Source: Ignavibacteriota bacterium
GTDB taxonomy: Bacteria; Bacteroidota; Ignavibacteria; Ignavibacteriales; Melioribacteraceae
Length of the DNA stretch: 64,000 nt
Reading direction: 5' to 3'
Assembly (NCBI GenBank): GCA_016708125.1
Contig: JADJGF010000001.1
Span: forward strand, 2,006,001-2,070,000
The translations under genes and the position numbers were made by a program. The notes beneath the pieces were generated by a model, which searched no databases, was not told the DNA's origin, and was given only the letters and a program-made list of their open reading frames with translations. Below, piece by piece: positions 34,561-43,292 of this stretch (its first letter is position 1; each line of letters starts with the position of its first letter).

Positions 34561-34956
34561 ATGGGTCAACAACAGTTATTATTAATCGTTTTAGGTGTTA
34601 TCATTGTTGGTATCGCAGTAGTAGTTGGTATCAACGTATTTACAGCAAGCAGTAAAAATGCTAATAGAGATGCAGTAATTGCAGATCTTACAACTTTAGC
34701 TGCTATGGCTCAACAATATTATAGAAAACCAACAGCAATGGGCGGTGGCGGAAACTCATTCGTAGGATGGGATGTTCCAAGTTCATTAGTTCAAACAGCA
34801 AATATGTCTGAAGATGTAACTATCGATGCTCAAACTCAAGATGCTTTAACTTTAACAGCAACATCAACTGAAGCTGGTGTAGACGGTACTCCATTTTCAG
34901 TTACAATGGAAATTACCAAAAATGAAATTGATACAACTTATTTCGCGAACTTCTAA
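34561..34956 (+). CDS. Type IV pilin-like protein 2, probable major subunit
   Basis: This 131-residue paralog of the previous gene has 'MGQQQLLLIVLGVIIVGIAV' as N-terminal helix, then 'RDAVIADLTTLAAMAQQYYRKP' and 'GGGGNSFVGWDVP', and a Thr/Ala-rich C-terminal half. AAAGGAG lies 7 bases before the ATG. Codon choice looks more even (ATC, GGT and GTA are frequent) than in neighbouring genes, consistent with high expression. A stem-loop at 35006-35044 separates it from pilC. There is no Glu5 and no cysteine pair. By position and expression signals it is the probable major pilin; direct evidence for processing is lacking. Confidence 0.8.
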   Translation: MGQQQLLLIVLGVIIVGIAVVVGINVFTASSKNANRDAVIADLTTLAAMAQQYYRKPTAMGGGGNSFVGWDVPSSLVQTANMSEDVTIDAQTQDALTLTATSTEAGVDGTPFSVTMEITKNEIDTTYFANF

Positions 34957-35005
34957 AATATTTATCATTTAGTTCGATTATCAATTAAAAGTTCTTAATC
35001 ATTGA

Positions 35006-35044
35006 AAGGCTAATAGAGCGAAGTAAGATAGTTTTATTAGCCTT
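35006..35044 (+). terminator. Stem-loop between major pilin and pilC (terminator/attenuator)
   Basis: The perfect 10-bp arms AAGGCTAATA (35006-35015) and TATTAGCCTT (35035-35044) are followed by the weak tract CTTTATT. It could end most pilin transcripts while letting some continue into the assembly genes. Confidence 0.6.
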
Positions 35045-35074
35045 CTTTATTAAAAAAACTAAGAAGAAAACATT

Positions 35075-36415
35075 ATGATAGAATTACGTTTTAATGCTTT
35101 AAAAGCAAATGGACAAGCAATTTCAGGTACAATTAGTGCTCCAACTTTAAGCGCAGGTAAAAAGAAAATACAAGAACTTGTTGCTAAACATGGACTAAAA
35201 ACCAAATCCATTGAAAAGAAATCTACATTCATGTTCAAAGTTAGAAAAGGAAGTGAAAAACCTTTTTCTGGAGAGCAAAAAGCATTTAATAAAGAAGAGG
35301 TAACGCAAGCATTATCAAAGCTTGGTTACCAGGTAATTTCTGTCAACAAAAAACTCATTGAATTTAATATGAAACCTCCTGCACAGGAGATTGTTTCGTT
35401 TGTAAAAATCAGTGCAGAACTTTTAGATCAAAAATTACCTTACAGTGAAATTATGACTTTGCTTCAAAATGATCTTGAAAATAAGGCATTACGAGAAACA
35501 TTAAAGCAAATAAATAACGAATTGAAAAAAGGTGCAGATAGTGAAGCAGTATATTTAAAGTATGAAGGCATTTTCGGAAAGTTTACTGCATATATGCTTG
35601 GGTTGGCTTCTAAAAGCGGTAACATGACAGAAATTTACAGAGCTACTGCAAAGTTCTTAGAAAGACAACAAGAATTTAAAAAGAATTTAAGAAGTGCATT
35701 AATAACACCGCTTATAACATTATTTGTTCTTTTCATTGCAGTGTTATTCTATGTTGGTTACATTTTTCCGGAAACAGCTAAGTTATTCTTGAAATTTGAT
35801 ATTCCTCTTCCTCCGATGACGGCAGCTACATTAGATTTTAGTGATTTCATTTTAGCAAATCCAATATTATTAACTATACTAATTCTTGCTCCGCCAATTG
35901 TATTATGGCGATTTTCAAAAACTGAAAAAGGAAAATTCTTTGTAGATAGATACATGTTGAAAATTCCAATTATGGGATCTTTAATTCACAAAACAAATAT
36001 TGAAGTATTTTGCCGTGTATTTTACACATTATATACAGGTTCGGCAGATAGCATTGAGCCAATTAGAATTGCGGCAGAAGCTACAGGAAATAGGTACTTC
36101 GAAAGTCAAATTAAAAATGTCTCGATTCCACTGATGGTAAGCAAAGGTATTGGTCTTACGGATGCATTAGAAGCGAGCGGCATTTTTACATCTACTGCAA
36201 TTTCAAGATTTCATTCCGGTGAAGAAACCGGTACAATTAAAAATACAGCAAAACAATTAGCAAATTATTACGAAAGTGAAACTGTATTTAGATTAAAAAA
36301 TGTGATAGAAATGATTCAAGTATTTATTGCAATGATAATTATGGTAGTTATGATTGGGTTAACATTAGTTTCAGCAGAAACAGCAACAATAAGTCCTAAA
36401 CCACCATCAATGTAA
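35075..36415 (+). CDS. pilC: T4P/T2SS inner-membrane platform protein (PilC/GspF)
   Basis: This 446-residue protein has membrane segments at about 209-230 ('PLITLFVLFIAVLFYVGYIF'), 260-278 and 412-434 ('QVFIAMIIMVVMIGLTLVS'). It has two copies of the GspF domain, with 'LGLASKSGNMTEIYRATAKFLERQQEFKKNLRSAL' in the first and 'FHSGEETGTIKNTAKQLANYYESE' in the second. The N-terminal 90 residues form the usual cytoplasmic lead domain. It is the pilus platform on which PilB and PilT act. It begins the assembly operon, 118 bp after the pilin and 27 bp before pilB. Confidence 0.92.
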   Translation: MIELRFNALKANGQAISGTISAPTLSAGKKKIQELVAKHGLKTKSIEKKSTFMFKVRKGSEKPFSGEQKAFNKEEVTQALSKLGYQVISVNKKLIEFNMKPPAQEIVSFVKISAELLDQKLPYSEIMTLLQNDLENKALRETLKQINNELKKGADSEAVYLKYEGIFGKFTAYMLGLASKSGNMTEIYRATAKFLERQQEFKKNLRSALITPLITLFVLFIAVLFYVGYIFPETAKLFLKFDIPLPPMTAATLDFSDFILANPILLTILILAPPIVLWRFSKTEKGKFFVDRYMLKIPIMGSLIHKTNIEVFCRVFYTLYTGSADSIEPIRIAAEATGNRYFESQIKNVSIPLMVSKGIGLTDALEASGIFTSTAISRFHSGEETGTIKNTAKQLANYYESETVFRLKNVIEMIQVFIAMIIMVVMIGLTLVSAETATISPKPPSM

Positions 36416-36442
36416 TTATAAAGAAAGATTGAAGAGCGGATA

Positions 36443-38233
36443 ATGATTGAAGAAAAAATAGAAATGACGGATAAAATTGGTTACCTTTTGTTAAAGAAAG
36501 GCATAATCGATTTAGAAATCCTCGAAAAAGCTCTTCAAATTAAAGATAAAGAGTATGGTAACGCAAAACGAAATTTGGGTCAAATATTAGTTCATGAATT
36601 TGGATTTGATCACGATGTTGTTTTTAGAGAAATTGCTATACTTTATGCATTTAAGGAAATAATATTTAATCCGCTTGAATATTCTGAAATCCATATTGCA
36701 GAAATGCAAAAGATTTTGGAAGAAGCCGGTGAAGATGTTAAAGAACAACTTTTAGCTCATAAAGTTTTACCTTATAAATTCGATGACAGAATCAGAGATA
36801 AACTAATTCTTGCCGCAATTGATCCTACTGACAGATCGCTTACAAAAATTGCATATAATCTTAAAGCAAAAAAATATGAGCTGAATTTCATAAAAAAGAA
36901 AGATTATGAAAAATTAGCCGATTTATTAGTTCCGCAAGAAAATGAATTTCTTCAAATGGTTGAAGCTTCAGATGAAATTATGCAGGTGGATGTTGATGAA
37001 AGTTCAGTTTCGGAAGAACAACTCGATTCTGAAATCAACAAAAGTGCATTAGTAAATTTAGTTGAAGCTGCGTTGGTTGAAGGAGTTAGAAGAGGTGTAA
37101 GTGATATTCATATTTTTCCCAAAAGCGGAAAAAAGACAGAAATTCATTTTAGAACTGACGGGAAATTACAACTTTGGTACACACAAGATAATACTTTACC
37201 GGAAGCCGTAATGGCGGTAGTTAAAGATAGAGCAAAAGGTCTCGATAGATTTGAACGAGAAAGAGCTCAAGATGGATTTATTCAAAGACAAATTGATAAT
37301 GTTGTAATTAGATATAGAGTTTCAGTTCTGCCAATGGTTGGAACAGAACTTAAAAGTAAATTCGAAAGTATTGTAATAAGAATTTTGGATGACAGAAACG
37401 TTGTAAAAGATTTAAGTAAACTTGGATTAGTAAATTATGCAAAAAAAGCTTTTGAAAAAGCAATCAAACAACCCCAGGGAATGGTAATTTTAACTGGACC
37501 AACGGGAAGTGGAAAAAGTACAACTCTTATTGCCGCATTATACCAAGTTATAAATCCAACCGTAAATGTTTTAACAGTTGAAGATCCGGTTGAATATGTT
37601 ATTGAAGGTGCTCGCCAATTAAAAATTGGCCACAAAATGAATTTTGAACAAGCCATAAGAGCAATACTTAGACATGATCCCGATATTGTACTTGTTGGTG
37701 AAATGAGAGATAAAGAGACTGCAGAAACTGCAATTAAGCTTGCAAATACCGGTCACTTGACTTTTTCAACTTTACATACAAACGATGCGCCAAGTGCAGT
37801 TGCGAGATTATTTAAAATGGGTGTTGAACCTTTTTTAATTGCCTACGCAATAAATATTATTGTGGCGCAAAGATTAATTAGAAAACTCTGCGAACATTGT
37901 AAGCGTAAAGTTACAGAATTTGATAGCGCACATATGGAAGCACATGGATTAAATGTTGAAGAATGGAAAAACTATGAAATTTTTGAAGCAGTCGGTTGTG
38001 AAAAATGTAATAAATCTGGTTTTAAGGGAAGATTGGCAATACATGAAGCTCTTTATTTTACTAAGGAAATTAGAGAAATAATTGTAAGGTCTGGAAACGA
38101 AGTTGATGAAGAAGCAATAAGAATTCAAGCAAGGAAAGATGGTACTTTTAATTTAAGAGAAAATGGATTTGAGAAAGTAAAATTAGGATTAACATCCATT
38201 ACAGAAGTAATTGCTGCAACAATGGAAGAATAA
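36443..38233 (+). CDS. pilB: Pilus extension ATPase (PilB/GspE)
   Basis: This 596-residue ATPase has an N-terminal GspE-N domain ('GYLLLKKGIIDLEILEKALQIK'), Walker A 'GPTGSGKST' (about 351-359), Asp box 'VLTVEDPVEYVIEGARQLKI', Walker B 'HDPDIVLVGEMRDKETAETAI' and His box 'TGHLTFSTLHTNDAPSAVARL'. It also carries the zinc tetracysteine motif typical of extension ATPases ('LCEHCKRK' near 482 and 'CEKCNKSGFKGR' near 517). It drives pilin polymerisation. It is closely followed by a PilT homolog. Confidence 0.93.
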   Translation: MIEEKIEMTDKIGYLLLKKGIIDLEILEKALQIKDKEYGNAKRNLGQILVHEFGFDHDVVFREIAILYAFKEIIFNPLEYSEIHIAEMQKILEEAGEDVKEQLLAHKVLPYKFDDRIRDKLILAAIDPTDRSLTKIAYNLKAKKYELNFIKKKDYEKLADLLVPQENEFLQMVEASDEIMQVDVDESSVSEEQLDSEINKSALVNLVEAALVEGVRRGVSDIHIFPKSGKKTEIHFRTDGKLQLWYTQDNTLPEAVMAVVKDRAKGLDRFERERAQDGFIQRQIDNVVIRYRVSVLPMVGTELKSKFESIVIRILDDRNVVKDLSKLGLVNYAKKAFEKAIKQPQGMVILTGPTGSGKSTTLIAALYQVINPTVNVLTVEDPVEYVIEGARQLKIGHKMNFEQAIRAILRHDPDIVLVGEMRDKETAETAIKLANTGHLTFSTLHTNDAPSAVARLFKMGVEPFLIAYAINIIVAQRLIRKLCEHCKRKVTEFDSAHMEAHGLNVEEWKNYEIFEAVGCEKCNKSGFKGRLAIHEALYFTKEIREIIVRSGNEVDEEAIRIQARKDGTFNLRENGFEKVKLGLTSITEVIAATMEE

Positions 38234-38248
38234 TCTTATAAAAAATAT

Positions 38249-39475
38249 ATGATAAATCACGCATTAGAAATATTATCAAAATTCGCTAAGTCAATTCCAG
38301 ATGCATACATCGGACTTGATCGAACCAATTATATTATTGAGAAATCTCAAGAACTAAGTATTAAAGATAAAGATCTTCTCATTAAGCTTATCAATCATAT
38401 TTTAACTGTTATGGTAGATAGAGGAGCTTCTGATATAGAAATTGGCGGACCCGGATCCGGAAATTATGTTTGGTTTAGAATTCAAGGAATAAAGCAAAGA
38501 ATTAAAGACTTGCCAAATCTAAAAATTGATGAAGCAACTTTATTAATTGCAGCTTTCCTAAACAAAAATCAGCACCGTCATTTAATGGTAGATAGAAATC
38601 TGGATTTCAGTTATTCGTTCCGCTATATAAAAGAAAATGTTAATGTAAGATTTAGAGCTGATGCATATTATGATTTAGACAATTTAACTTTAAACATGAG
38701 ATCTATCTCAAGTAAACTTAGATCAATCCAAAGTTATGAATTTCATCCTTTTGCCATGCAGGCAATGAGTATCAACTATATAAAATTTGGACTTTCACTC
38801 ATTACTGGAATTACAGGTTCGGGAAAATCAACAACTCTTGATGCACTAATTGATATGCACAATCAAGGCACACCTTGCCAAATTATTACAATTGCCTCTC
38901 CAATAGAATTTGTGCATGCTTCAAATCAATGTATTATAAAACACAGAGAAGTTGGAAGAGATGTTTTGTCATTTAAAGATGGGGTAACTCAAGCATTAAG
39001 ACAAGATCCGGATATAATAATAATAGGTGAAATGAGAGATCCTGATACAATATTAGCTGCTTTGGAAGTTGCTGATACCGGTCATAAAGTATTTTCAACT
39101 TTACATACTTCATCTGCAATTGAATCAATAGATAGAATTATTGCAGAAGTAAATCCTGTTGAGCAGGAAAGAGTAAGAATGAGACTTGCTGATGTTTTGG
39201 TATCTGTAATATCTCAAAAATTAATTCCGGGTTTAGATGGAAAATTAGTTTTAGCAAAAGAAATATTAATTGTAACACCAAGTGTAAAAGCAGCTATCAA
39301 AAATAATAATACAAGTGAAATTTATATGATGATGAACCAAGGGGGAAACCTTGGAATGATTACAATGGAACAAGATTTAATGCGATTATATCAGCAGAGA
39401 AAAATATCCAAAGAAAATATGATAGCTTTTTCAAACAACAAAACAAGAATGCAACAATTATTTAAAGCGGTATAA
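38249..39475 (+). CDS. pilT: Pilus retraction ATPase (PilT-like)
   Basis: This 408-residue ATPase has Walker A 'GITGSGKSTTLDALI' (about 188-202), 'QDPDIIIIGEMRDPDTILAALEVADTGHKVFSTLHTSSAIESIDRII' in the Walker B/His box region, and a PilT-type C-terminus ('DVLVSVISQKLIPGLDGK', 'VTPSVKAAIKNN', 'GMITMEQDLMRLYQQRKI'). It lacks the tetracysteine motif, as PilT does. The N-terminal 90 residues before 'DIEIGGPGSGNYVWFRI' are longer than in classical PilT (about 345 residues). Presence of a retraction ATPase argues for a dynamic type IV pilus rather than a type II secretion system. Confidence 0.88.
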   Translation: MINHALEILSKFAKSIPDAYIGLDRTNYIIEKSQELSIKDKDLLIKLINHILTVMVDRGASDIEIGGPGSGNYVWFRIQGIKQRIKDLPNLKIDEATLLIAAFLNKNQHRHLMVDRNLDFSYSFRYIKENVNVRFRADAYYDLDNLTLNMRSISSKLRSIQSYEFHPFAMQAMSINYIKFGLSLITGITGSGKSTTLDALIDMHNQGTPCQIITIASPIEFVHASNQCIIKHREVGRDVLSFKDGVTQALRQDPDIIIIGEMRDPDTILAALEVADTGHKVFSTLHTSSAIESIDRIIAEVNPVEQERVRMRLADVLVSVISQKLIPGLDGKLVLAKEILIVTPSVKAAIKNNNTSEIYMMMNQGGNLGMITMEQDLMRLYQQRKISKENMIAFSNNKTRMQQLFKAV

Positions 39476-39478
39476 ATT

Positions 39479-41041
39479 ATGAAACCAATTGTATGTGTCT
39501 CGTCAGAGGGAAATGATACCAAGATTGTGGTTCTTTCTAAAGAAAAAGATAAAATAAAAGTAAAAAAAACTTTTTCTATGATTATGTCCGGCGGACATGA
39601 TTTCAAAGATCCAATGGGAAATAATTCGGAAATTCAATTTCTAAAAAATAGCGACTCTGATATTTCGTTTGACAGCATAAATGAAAGCGGCGGTAAGCTT
39701 GCTACTGTTGATAAAAACGACGTAAGTTTTGTTGCTAATTATTTTGGTTCTGATGAACTTAAAAATGCGGATTTTATTTCCGTAGTAACAGATCCAATTG
39801 TTAATCATCATATTTTTACCGGAAATATTTCAAACAATAAACAAAAAACTTTAAACGCAATTATTGGTGATATAGCAAAACAAAAAAATATTACTGTTGC
39901 GCCGGATTCCATTGATTATATTAAAATTGATGAAAAGACATTACACAGTGTATTTTTAAGGGAGGATAATCCAAGCGTAAATTTTATTAACGCATGGGCT
40001 GCTCATAACGGAAGAAGATATTACAAAATTTCTACCATTAAAAATTCAGAAACCGCGCTTGCAAATTATGTTATCAAAATAAATAAATTTTTTGATGAAG
40101 ATTTTACTCTAATTATAAATACCGGACACGAATCAAGTAAGTTAATTTTCTTAAAAGGAAGTAAACTTTTACATATTGGTTCATCATTAGATATTGGTAC
40201 TCAAAACATTCATACTTATGATGTTTATTTCTCAAAAATTCTTCTCGAAATGGAGAATGGCGGAATACCAAGATTAGATAATGTAATTCTCTGCGGTGAA
40301 GACAAATCAGAAAACTTAGTTCTTTCATTCTACGGAACTTTTCCGGAAGCAAATGTTACGGAACTAAAATTCGATAATATGGATACTTCTTCATTAAATG
40401 AAGAACAAATTGAAAATTTAGCTGCATTTGCGTTCCCATTGGCTGCCGGTATAGAATTTTTTGAATCAAAAGGAAATAAACACGTTGGAATTAATTTCCT
40501 TCCAAAATATATTGTCGAAAACCAGAAAGCAATTCAGTTTGGCTGGCACGCATTACTTGTGTTCCCATTATTATTTGCGGCAACTTTCTTTTTCACATTT
40601 CAAATACTTGAGAATAATAAAAAAATTGCCGAACAAAGAATGGAAATAGAAAGATTAAAATTACTTAAAGCACAAAATGAATTGATTATTGCCGAGATGG
40701 ATCAATTAACTACTAAAATTAGTAAATTCGATGAAACACAAGCCATATTGGATTCAGCAACTGCCGGTACGGAAATTTGGGGAAATATGTTAACTAATGT
40801 TTCCGACTTTATGGAAAGACGAAGAAATTTTTGGATTGCCGGACTTGAAACAAATGTTGACCAAACTGTTGCCGTAAAAGGTTATACATTAAATAGAAAT
40901 GTGCTAACAGAGTTTGCAGATGCTAATAATTCATCTTTGTTAAACACGGTAACATTTGAACCTTTGAGAGAAACAAAATCATACTCTTACTCATTAAAAT
41001 TTAATATCAAAAGTAACGGAGCAGAAAAAAATGAACCGTAA
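39479..41041 (+). CDS. PilM-PilN fusion-like (GspL-like) assembly protein
   Basis: This 520-residue protein has an N-terminal cytoplasmic region (1-345) that looks like a divergent actin-fold PilM domain ('INTGHESSKLIFLKGSKLLHIGSSLDIG', 'LAAFAFPLAAGIEFF'). One membrane helix follows at about 354-373 ('WHALLVFPLLFAATFFFTF'), then a coiled coil and a PilN-like ferredoxin-fold domain ('EIWGNMLTNVSDFMERRRNFWIAGLE', 'VAVKGYTLNRNVLTEFADANN'). In standard loci pilM and pilN are separate genes; the fused layout is like GspL of type II secretion. It overlaps the next gene by 11 bp. The PilM region is divergent, so nucleotide binding is uncertain. Confidence 0.75.
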   Translation: MKPIVCVSSEGNDTKIVVLSKEKDKIKVKKTFSMIMSGGHDFKDPMGNNSEIQFLKNSDSDISFDSINESGGKLATVDKNDVSFVANYFGSDELKNADFISVVTDPIVNHHIFTGNISNNKQKTLNAIIGDIAKQKNITVAPDSIDYIKIDEKTLHSVFLREDNPSVNFINAWAAHNGRRYYKISTIKNSETALANYVIKINKFFDEDFTLIINTGHESSKLIFLKGSKLLHIGSSLDIGTQNIHTYDVYFSKILLEMENGGIPRLDNVILCGEDKSENLVLSFYGTFPEANVTELKFDNMDTSSLNEEQIENLAAFAFPLAAGIEFFESKGNKHVGINFLPKYIVENQKAIQFGWHALLVFPLLFAATFFFTFQILENNKKIAEQRMEIERLKLLKAQNELIIAEMDQLTTKISKFDETQAILDSATAGTEIWGNMLTNVSDFMERRRNFWIAGLETNVDQTVAVKGYTLNRNVLTEFADANNSSLLNTVTFEPLRETKSYSYSLKFNIKSNGAEKNEP

Positions 41042-41936
41042 AACATTTAGCACACTATTGCTTGTGGCAATTTTTGCAATAATTGCAATTACCGGCAGTG
41101 CATATACATATTACTTTCAGGGTAATGACATTGACGAAAACGAAAAGCAATTAAAAGAATTGAAAATCAATGCACAAAATACTGAAGAATTAGAAATGCA
41201 GCTTGCCGATTTGAAATTAAAGATTGAAGAAATGGATTCAATTTTATCTTTAAGAAAATATGTTATTCCAACAAAAATTTCTCAGTCAAGTTTCTTTCAA
41301 TTTGTAAATGATGTTAGCGCCGGCTTTGCAGAAAATTCACATGTAAATGTTGAATATGTTACATCGGGAGAACAGGGCAGTTTTTCAACTCACAATTATG
41401 TTTTAAAAGGAACAGCAGAGTTTAATGATTTATTTAAACTAATTTATTCGGTTGAGCAAAGTAAAGAACTTAAAAAAATAACAAAAGGAAATTTGACAAA
41501 TTTTGTTGAAGTTGACGATGAAGGAATGCCGCATTATTTAGTTTCATATACTTTAGAAGCAATGGTTTATTATTCAGATAACGATATGTTTGCTTCTGCA
41601 AATTATGCCGAAAACAGACTTGAACCAAATCCATTATACAACATTTTCTATCCATTAATAAGAGAAGAAATTCCGCCAAATTCAGAAGGATTGCTTGATG
41701 TTCAAACAGCGCAATTATTAGCGCTAATACCGGATGGAGCATATTTGACGGACGCTTCGGGAACGACACATTTATTATGGGAAGGTGATAAAGTTTATTT
41801 AGGATACTTAACAAAGATAGATTATACAACAAACGACGTGAAATTTATTCTTAACAAAGGCGGAGTTATTGAAAATATTACTCTAACTCTCGAACAAAAA
41901 GATCAAAAAAAAGACAAAAAAAATACGAGAAAATAA
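41031..41936 (+). CDS. PilO-PilP fusion-like inner-membrane alignment protein
   Basis: This 301-residue protein has one N-terminal membrane helix ('TLLLVAIFAIIAITGSAYTYYF'), a coiled coil ('DENEKQLKELKINAQNTEELEMQLADLKLKIEEMD') and a PilO-like ferredoxin domain at about 80-185 ('ISQSSFFQFVNDVSAGFAENSHVNVEYV'). A separate C-terminal beta domain at about 215-290 is shaped like PilP/GspC ('LALIPDGAYLTDASGTTHLLWEGDKVYLGYLTKIDYTTNDVKFIL'). PilP normally is a separate lipoprotein that contacts the secretin. Fusion to PilO would link inner-membrane and secretin parts in one chain. The secretin gene starts 1 bp after the stop. Confidence 0.75.
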   Translation: MNRKTFSTLLLVAIFAIIAITGSAYTYYFQGNDIDENEKQLKELKINAQNTEELEMQLADLKLKIEEMDSILSLRKYVIPTKISQSSFFQFVNDVSAGFAENSHVNVEYVTSGEQGSFSTHNYVLKGTAEFNDLFKLIYSVEQSKELKKITKGNLTNFVEVDDEGMPHYLVSYTLEAMVYYSDNDMFASANYAENRLEPNPLYNIFYPLIREEIPPNSEGLLDVQTAQLLALIPDGAYLTDASGTTHLLWEGDKVYLGYLTKIDYTTNDVKFILNKGGVIENITLTLEQKDQKKDKKNTRK

Positions 41937-41937
41937 A

Positions 41938-43197
41938 ATGAAAAATCTAATATTATTCGTAACTGTATTTTTAATTTCCTTACCAATTTTTGGTCAAAGA
42001 GAATTAGAAAAATCACTAAATGAATTTGTAAATCCGGAAGAATTGGTATCAATTTCTGAATACACACCTTTCGATAAAGCCTTGGAAATATTAAGTCAGA
42101 TAAGCGAGAGAAAAACCGGCAAGAGAATTACGAGCGCAGCAGAAGTTGTAACACCAATTGGTGTTGAAATAAATAAACTTCCATATATGAAAGCGTTGGT
42201 AATTATTGTTCAGTATAACAATCTTGTTTTTGAGGAAAAAGAAAGCGTAATAATTGTTCATAAAAAAAGTGCTGAAGCAAAAAATTTAACAGACGAAACA
42301 TTTGCAACTTTAGATTCTAGAGAAGTAAGAATTTCCGCAATATTTTTTGAAGCTGATGTAAATGAAATTAAAGAACGAGGAATAAACTGGGAATGGTTAT
42401 TATCAAGTTCAGGTATTTCACTCGGAACAAAATTGAGATCTTTTTCTGAAACTGTTGAAAATGAAAATTCAACAAGCGCAAGCACAGAAACTCCGCCGGA
42501 TTACTTAATAAACGGAGTGCACGAATTTACATCTGGAGATTGGAGCGGAACCGTTGAGGGTGTATTTAAATTTTTCGAATCTGAAAATTTAGGTGAAGTT
42601 ATTGCAAGACCAAAAATTACAGTACGTGATAAAATGAAAGGCAGAATTCAAATTGGTTCTGATATTTCTATTAAACAAAGAGATTTTGCAGGAAATGTTA
42701 TTGATGCGTTTTTCTCAACAGGTACTATAATTGAGGTAACGCCATATATTTATAATGAAGAAAAACAAGACTATATTTTATTAAAAGTTAGTGCCGAAAG
42801 AAGTTCTGCAATCCCAGGAGAAATTACAACAGAAATTAAGAAAACTGTTGTTGCAACGGACTTACTAATGCTTCATGGTGAAGAAAAAGCAATTGGCGGT
42901 TTATTTGTAAATGAAGAAGTAAACATTCGTCAAGGTATTCCATTCTTAAAAGATTTACCTTGGTGGGTATTGGGCATAAGATATTTAACCGGTTATGATA
43001 AAATAACAGTAAACAAAAAAGAGGTTATCATTGTTTTACAAGTTGAATTAGTGCCGACACTTAAAGATAGAGTTGCACAAAAGAAAGCAAATGAAATTGA
43101 AAGAGAAATTATTGAAGATCATGAATACTTAGAGAAATATAAAATAAAAGCTTTTAGAAATGCAGATGACAAGAATGAAAACAAACTCAGTAATTAA
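41938..43197 (+). CDS. pilQ: Short outer-membrane secretin (PilQ-like)
   Basis: This 419-residue protein has a signal peptide (MKNLILFVTVFLISLPIFGQ), an STN/N0-like domain ('FDKALEILSQISERKTGKRI', 'LPYMKALVIIVQYNNLVFEE') and a secretin domain from about 125 ('REVRISAIFFEADVNEIKERGINW', 'VFKFFESENLGEVIARPKITVRDKMKGRIQIG', 'LMLHGEEKAIGGLFVNEEVNIRQGIPFLKDLP', 'VIIVLQVELVPTL'). It is shorter than typical PilQ or GspD, with no AMIN domains and few N domains. It forms the pore through which the pilus leaves the cell. A strong terminator follows, closing the operon. Confidence 0.88.
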   Translation: MKNLILFVTVFLISLPIFGQRELEKSLNEFVNPEELVSISEYTPFDKALEILSQISERKTGKRITSAAEVVTPIGVEINKLPYMKALVIIVQYNNLVFEEKESVIIVHKKSAEAKNLTDETFATLDSREVRISAIFFEADVNEIKERGINWEWLLSSSGISLGTKLRSFSETVENENSTSASTETPPDYLINGVHEFTSGDWSGTVEGVFKFFESENLGEVIARPKITVRDKMKGRIQIGSDISIKQRDFAGNVIDAFFSTGTIIEVTPYIYNEEKQDYILLKVSAERSSAIPGEITTEIKKTVVATDLLMLHGEEKAIGGLFVNEEVNIRQGIPFLKDLPWWVLGIRYLTGYDKITVNKKEVIIVLQVELVPTLKDRVAQKKANEIEREIIEDHEYLEKYKIKAFRNADDKNENKLSN

Positions 43198-43221
43198 GTA
43201 GAAAATTTTTAAGAAAATTTT

Positions 43222-43260
43222 ATTTACCCAACTGTGTAAATCATTGTTGGGTAAATTTTT
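43222..43260 (+). terminator. Rho-independent terminator of the pilus operon
   Basis: The perfect 11-bp arms ATTTACCCAAC (43222-43232) and GTTGGGTAAAT (43246-43256) are followed by a T run. It lies 25 bases after the secretin stop. Confidence 0.88.
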
Positions 43261-43292
43261 ATTTCAAATATTTATGTAATCAAATCAACAAA

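Noticed and set aside
41470..41832. Open frame of 120 codons antisense to the PilO-PilP-like gene
   Set aside because: No ribosome binding site or family resemblance; it lies wholly within a well-supported gene.
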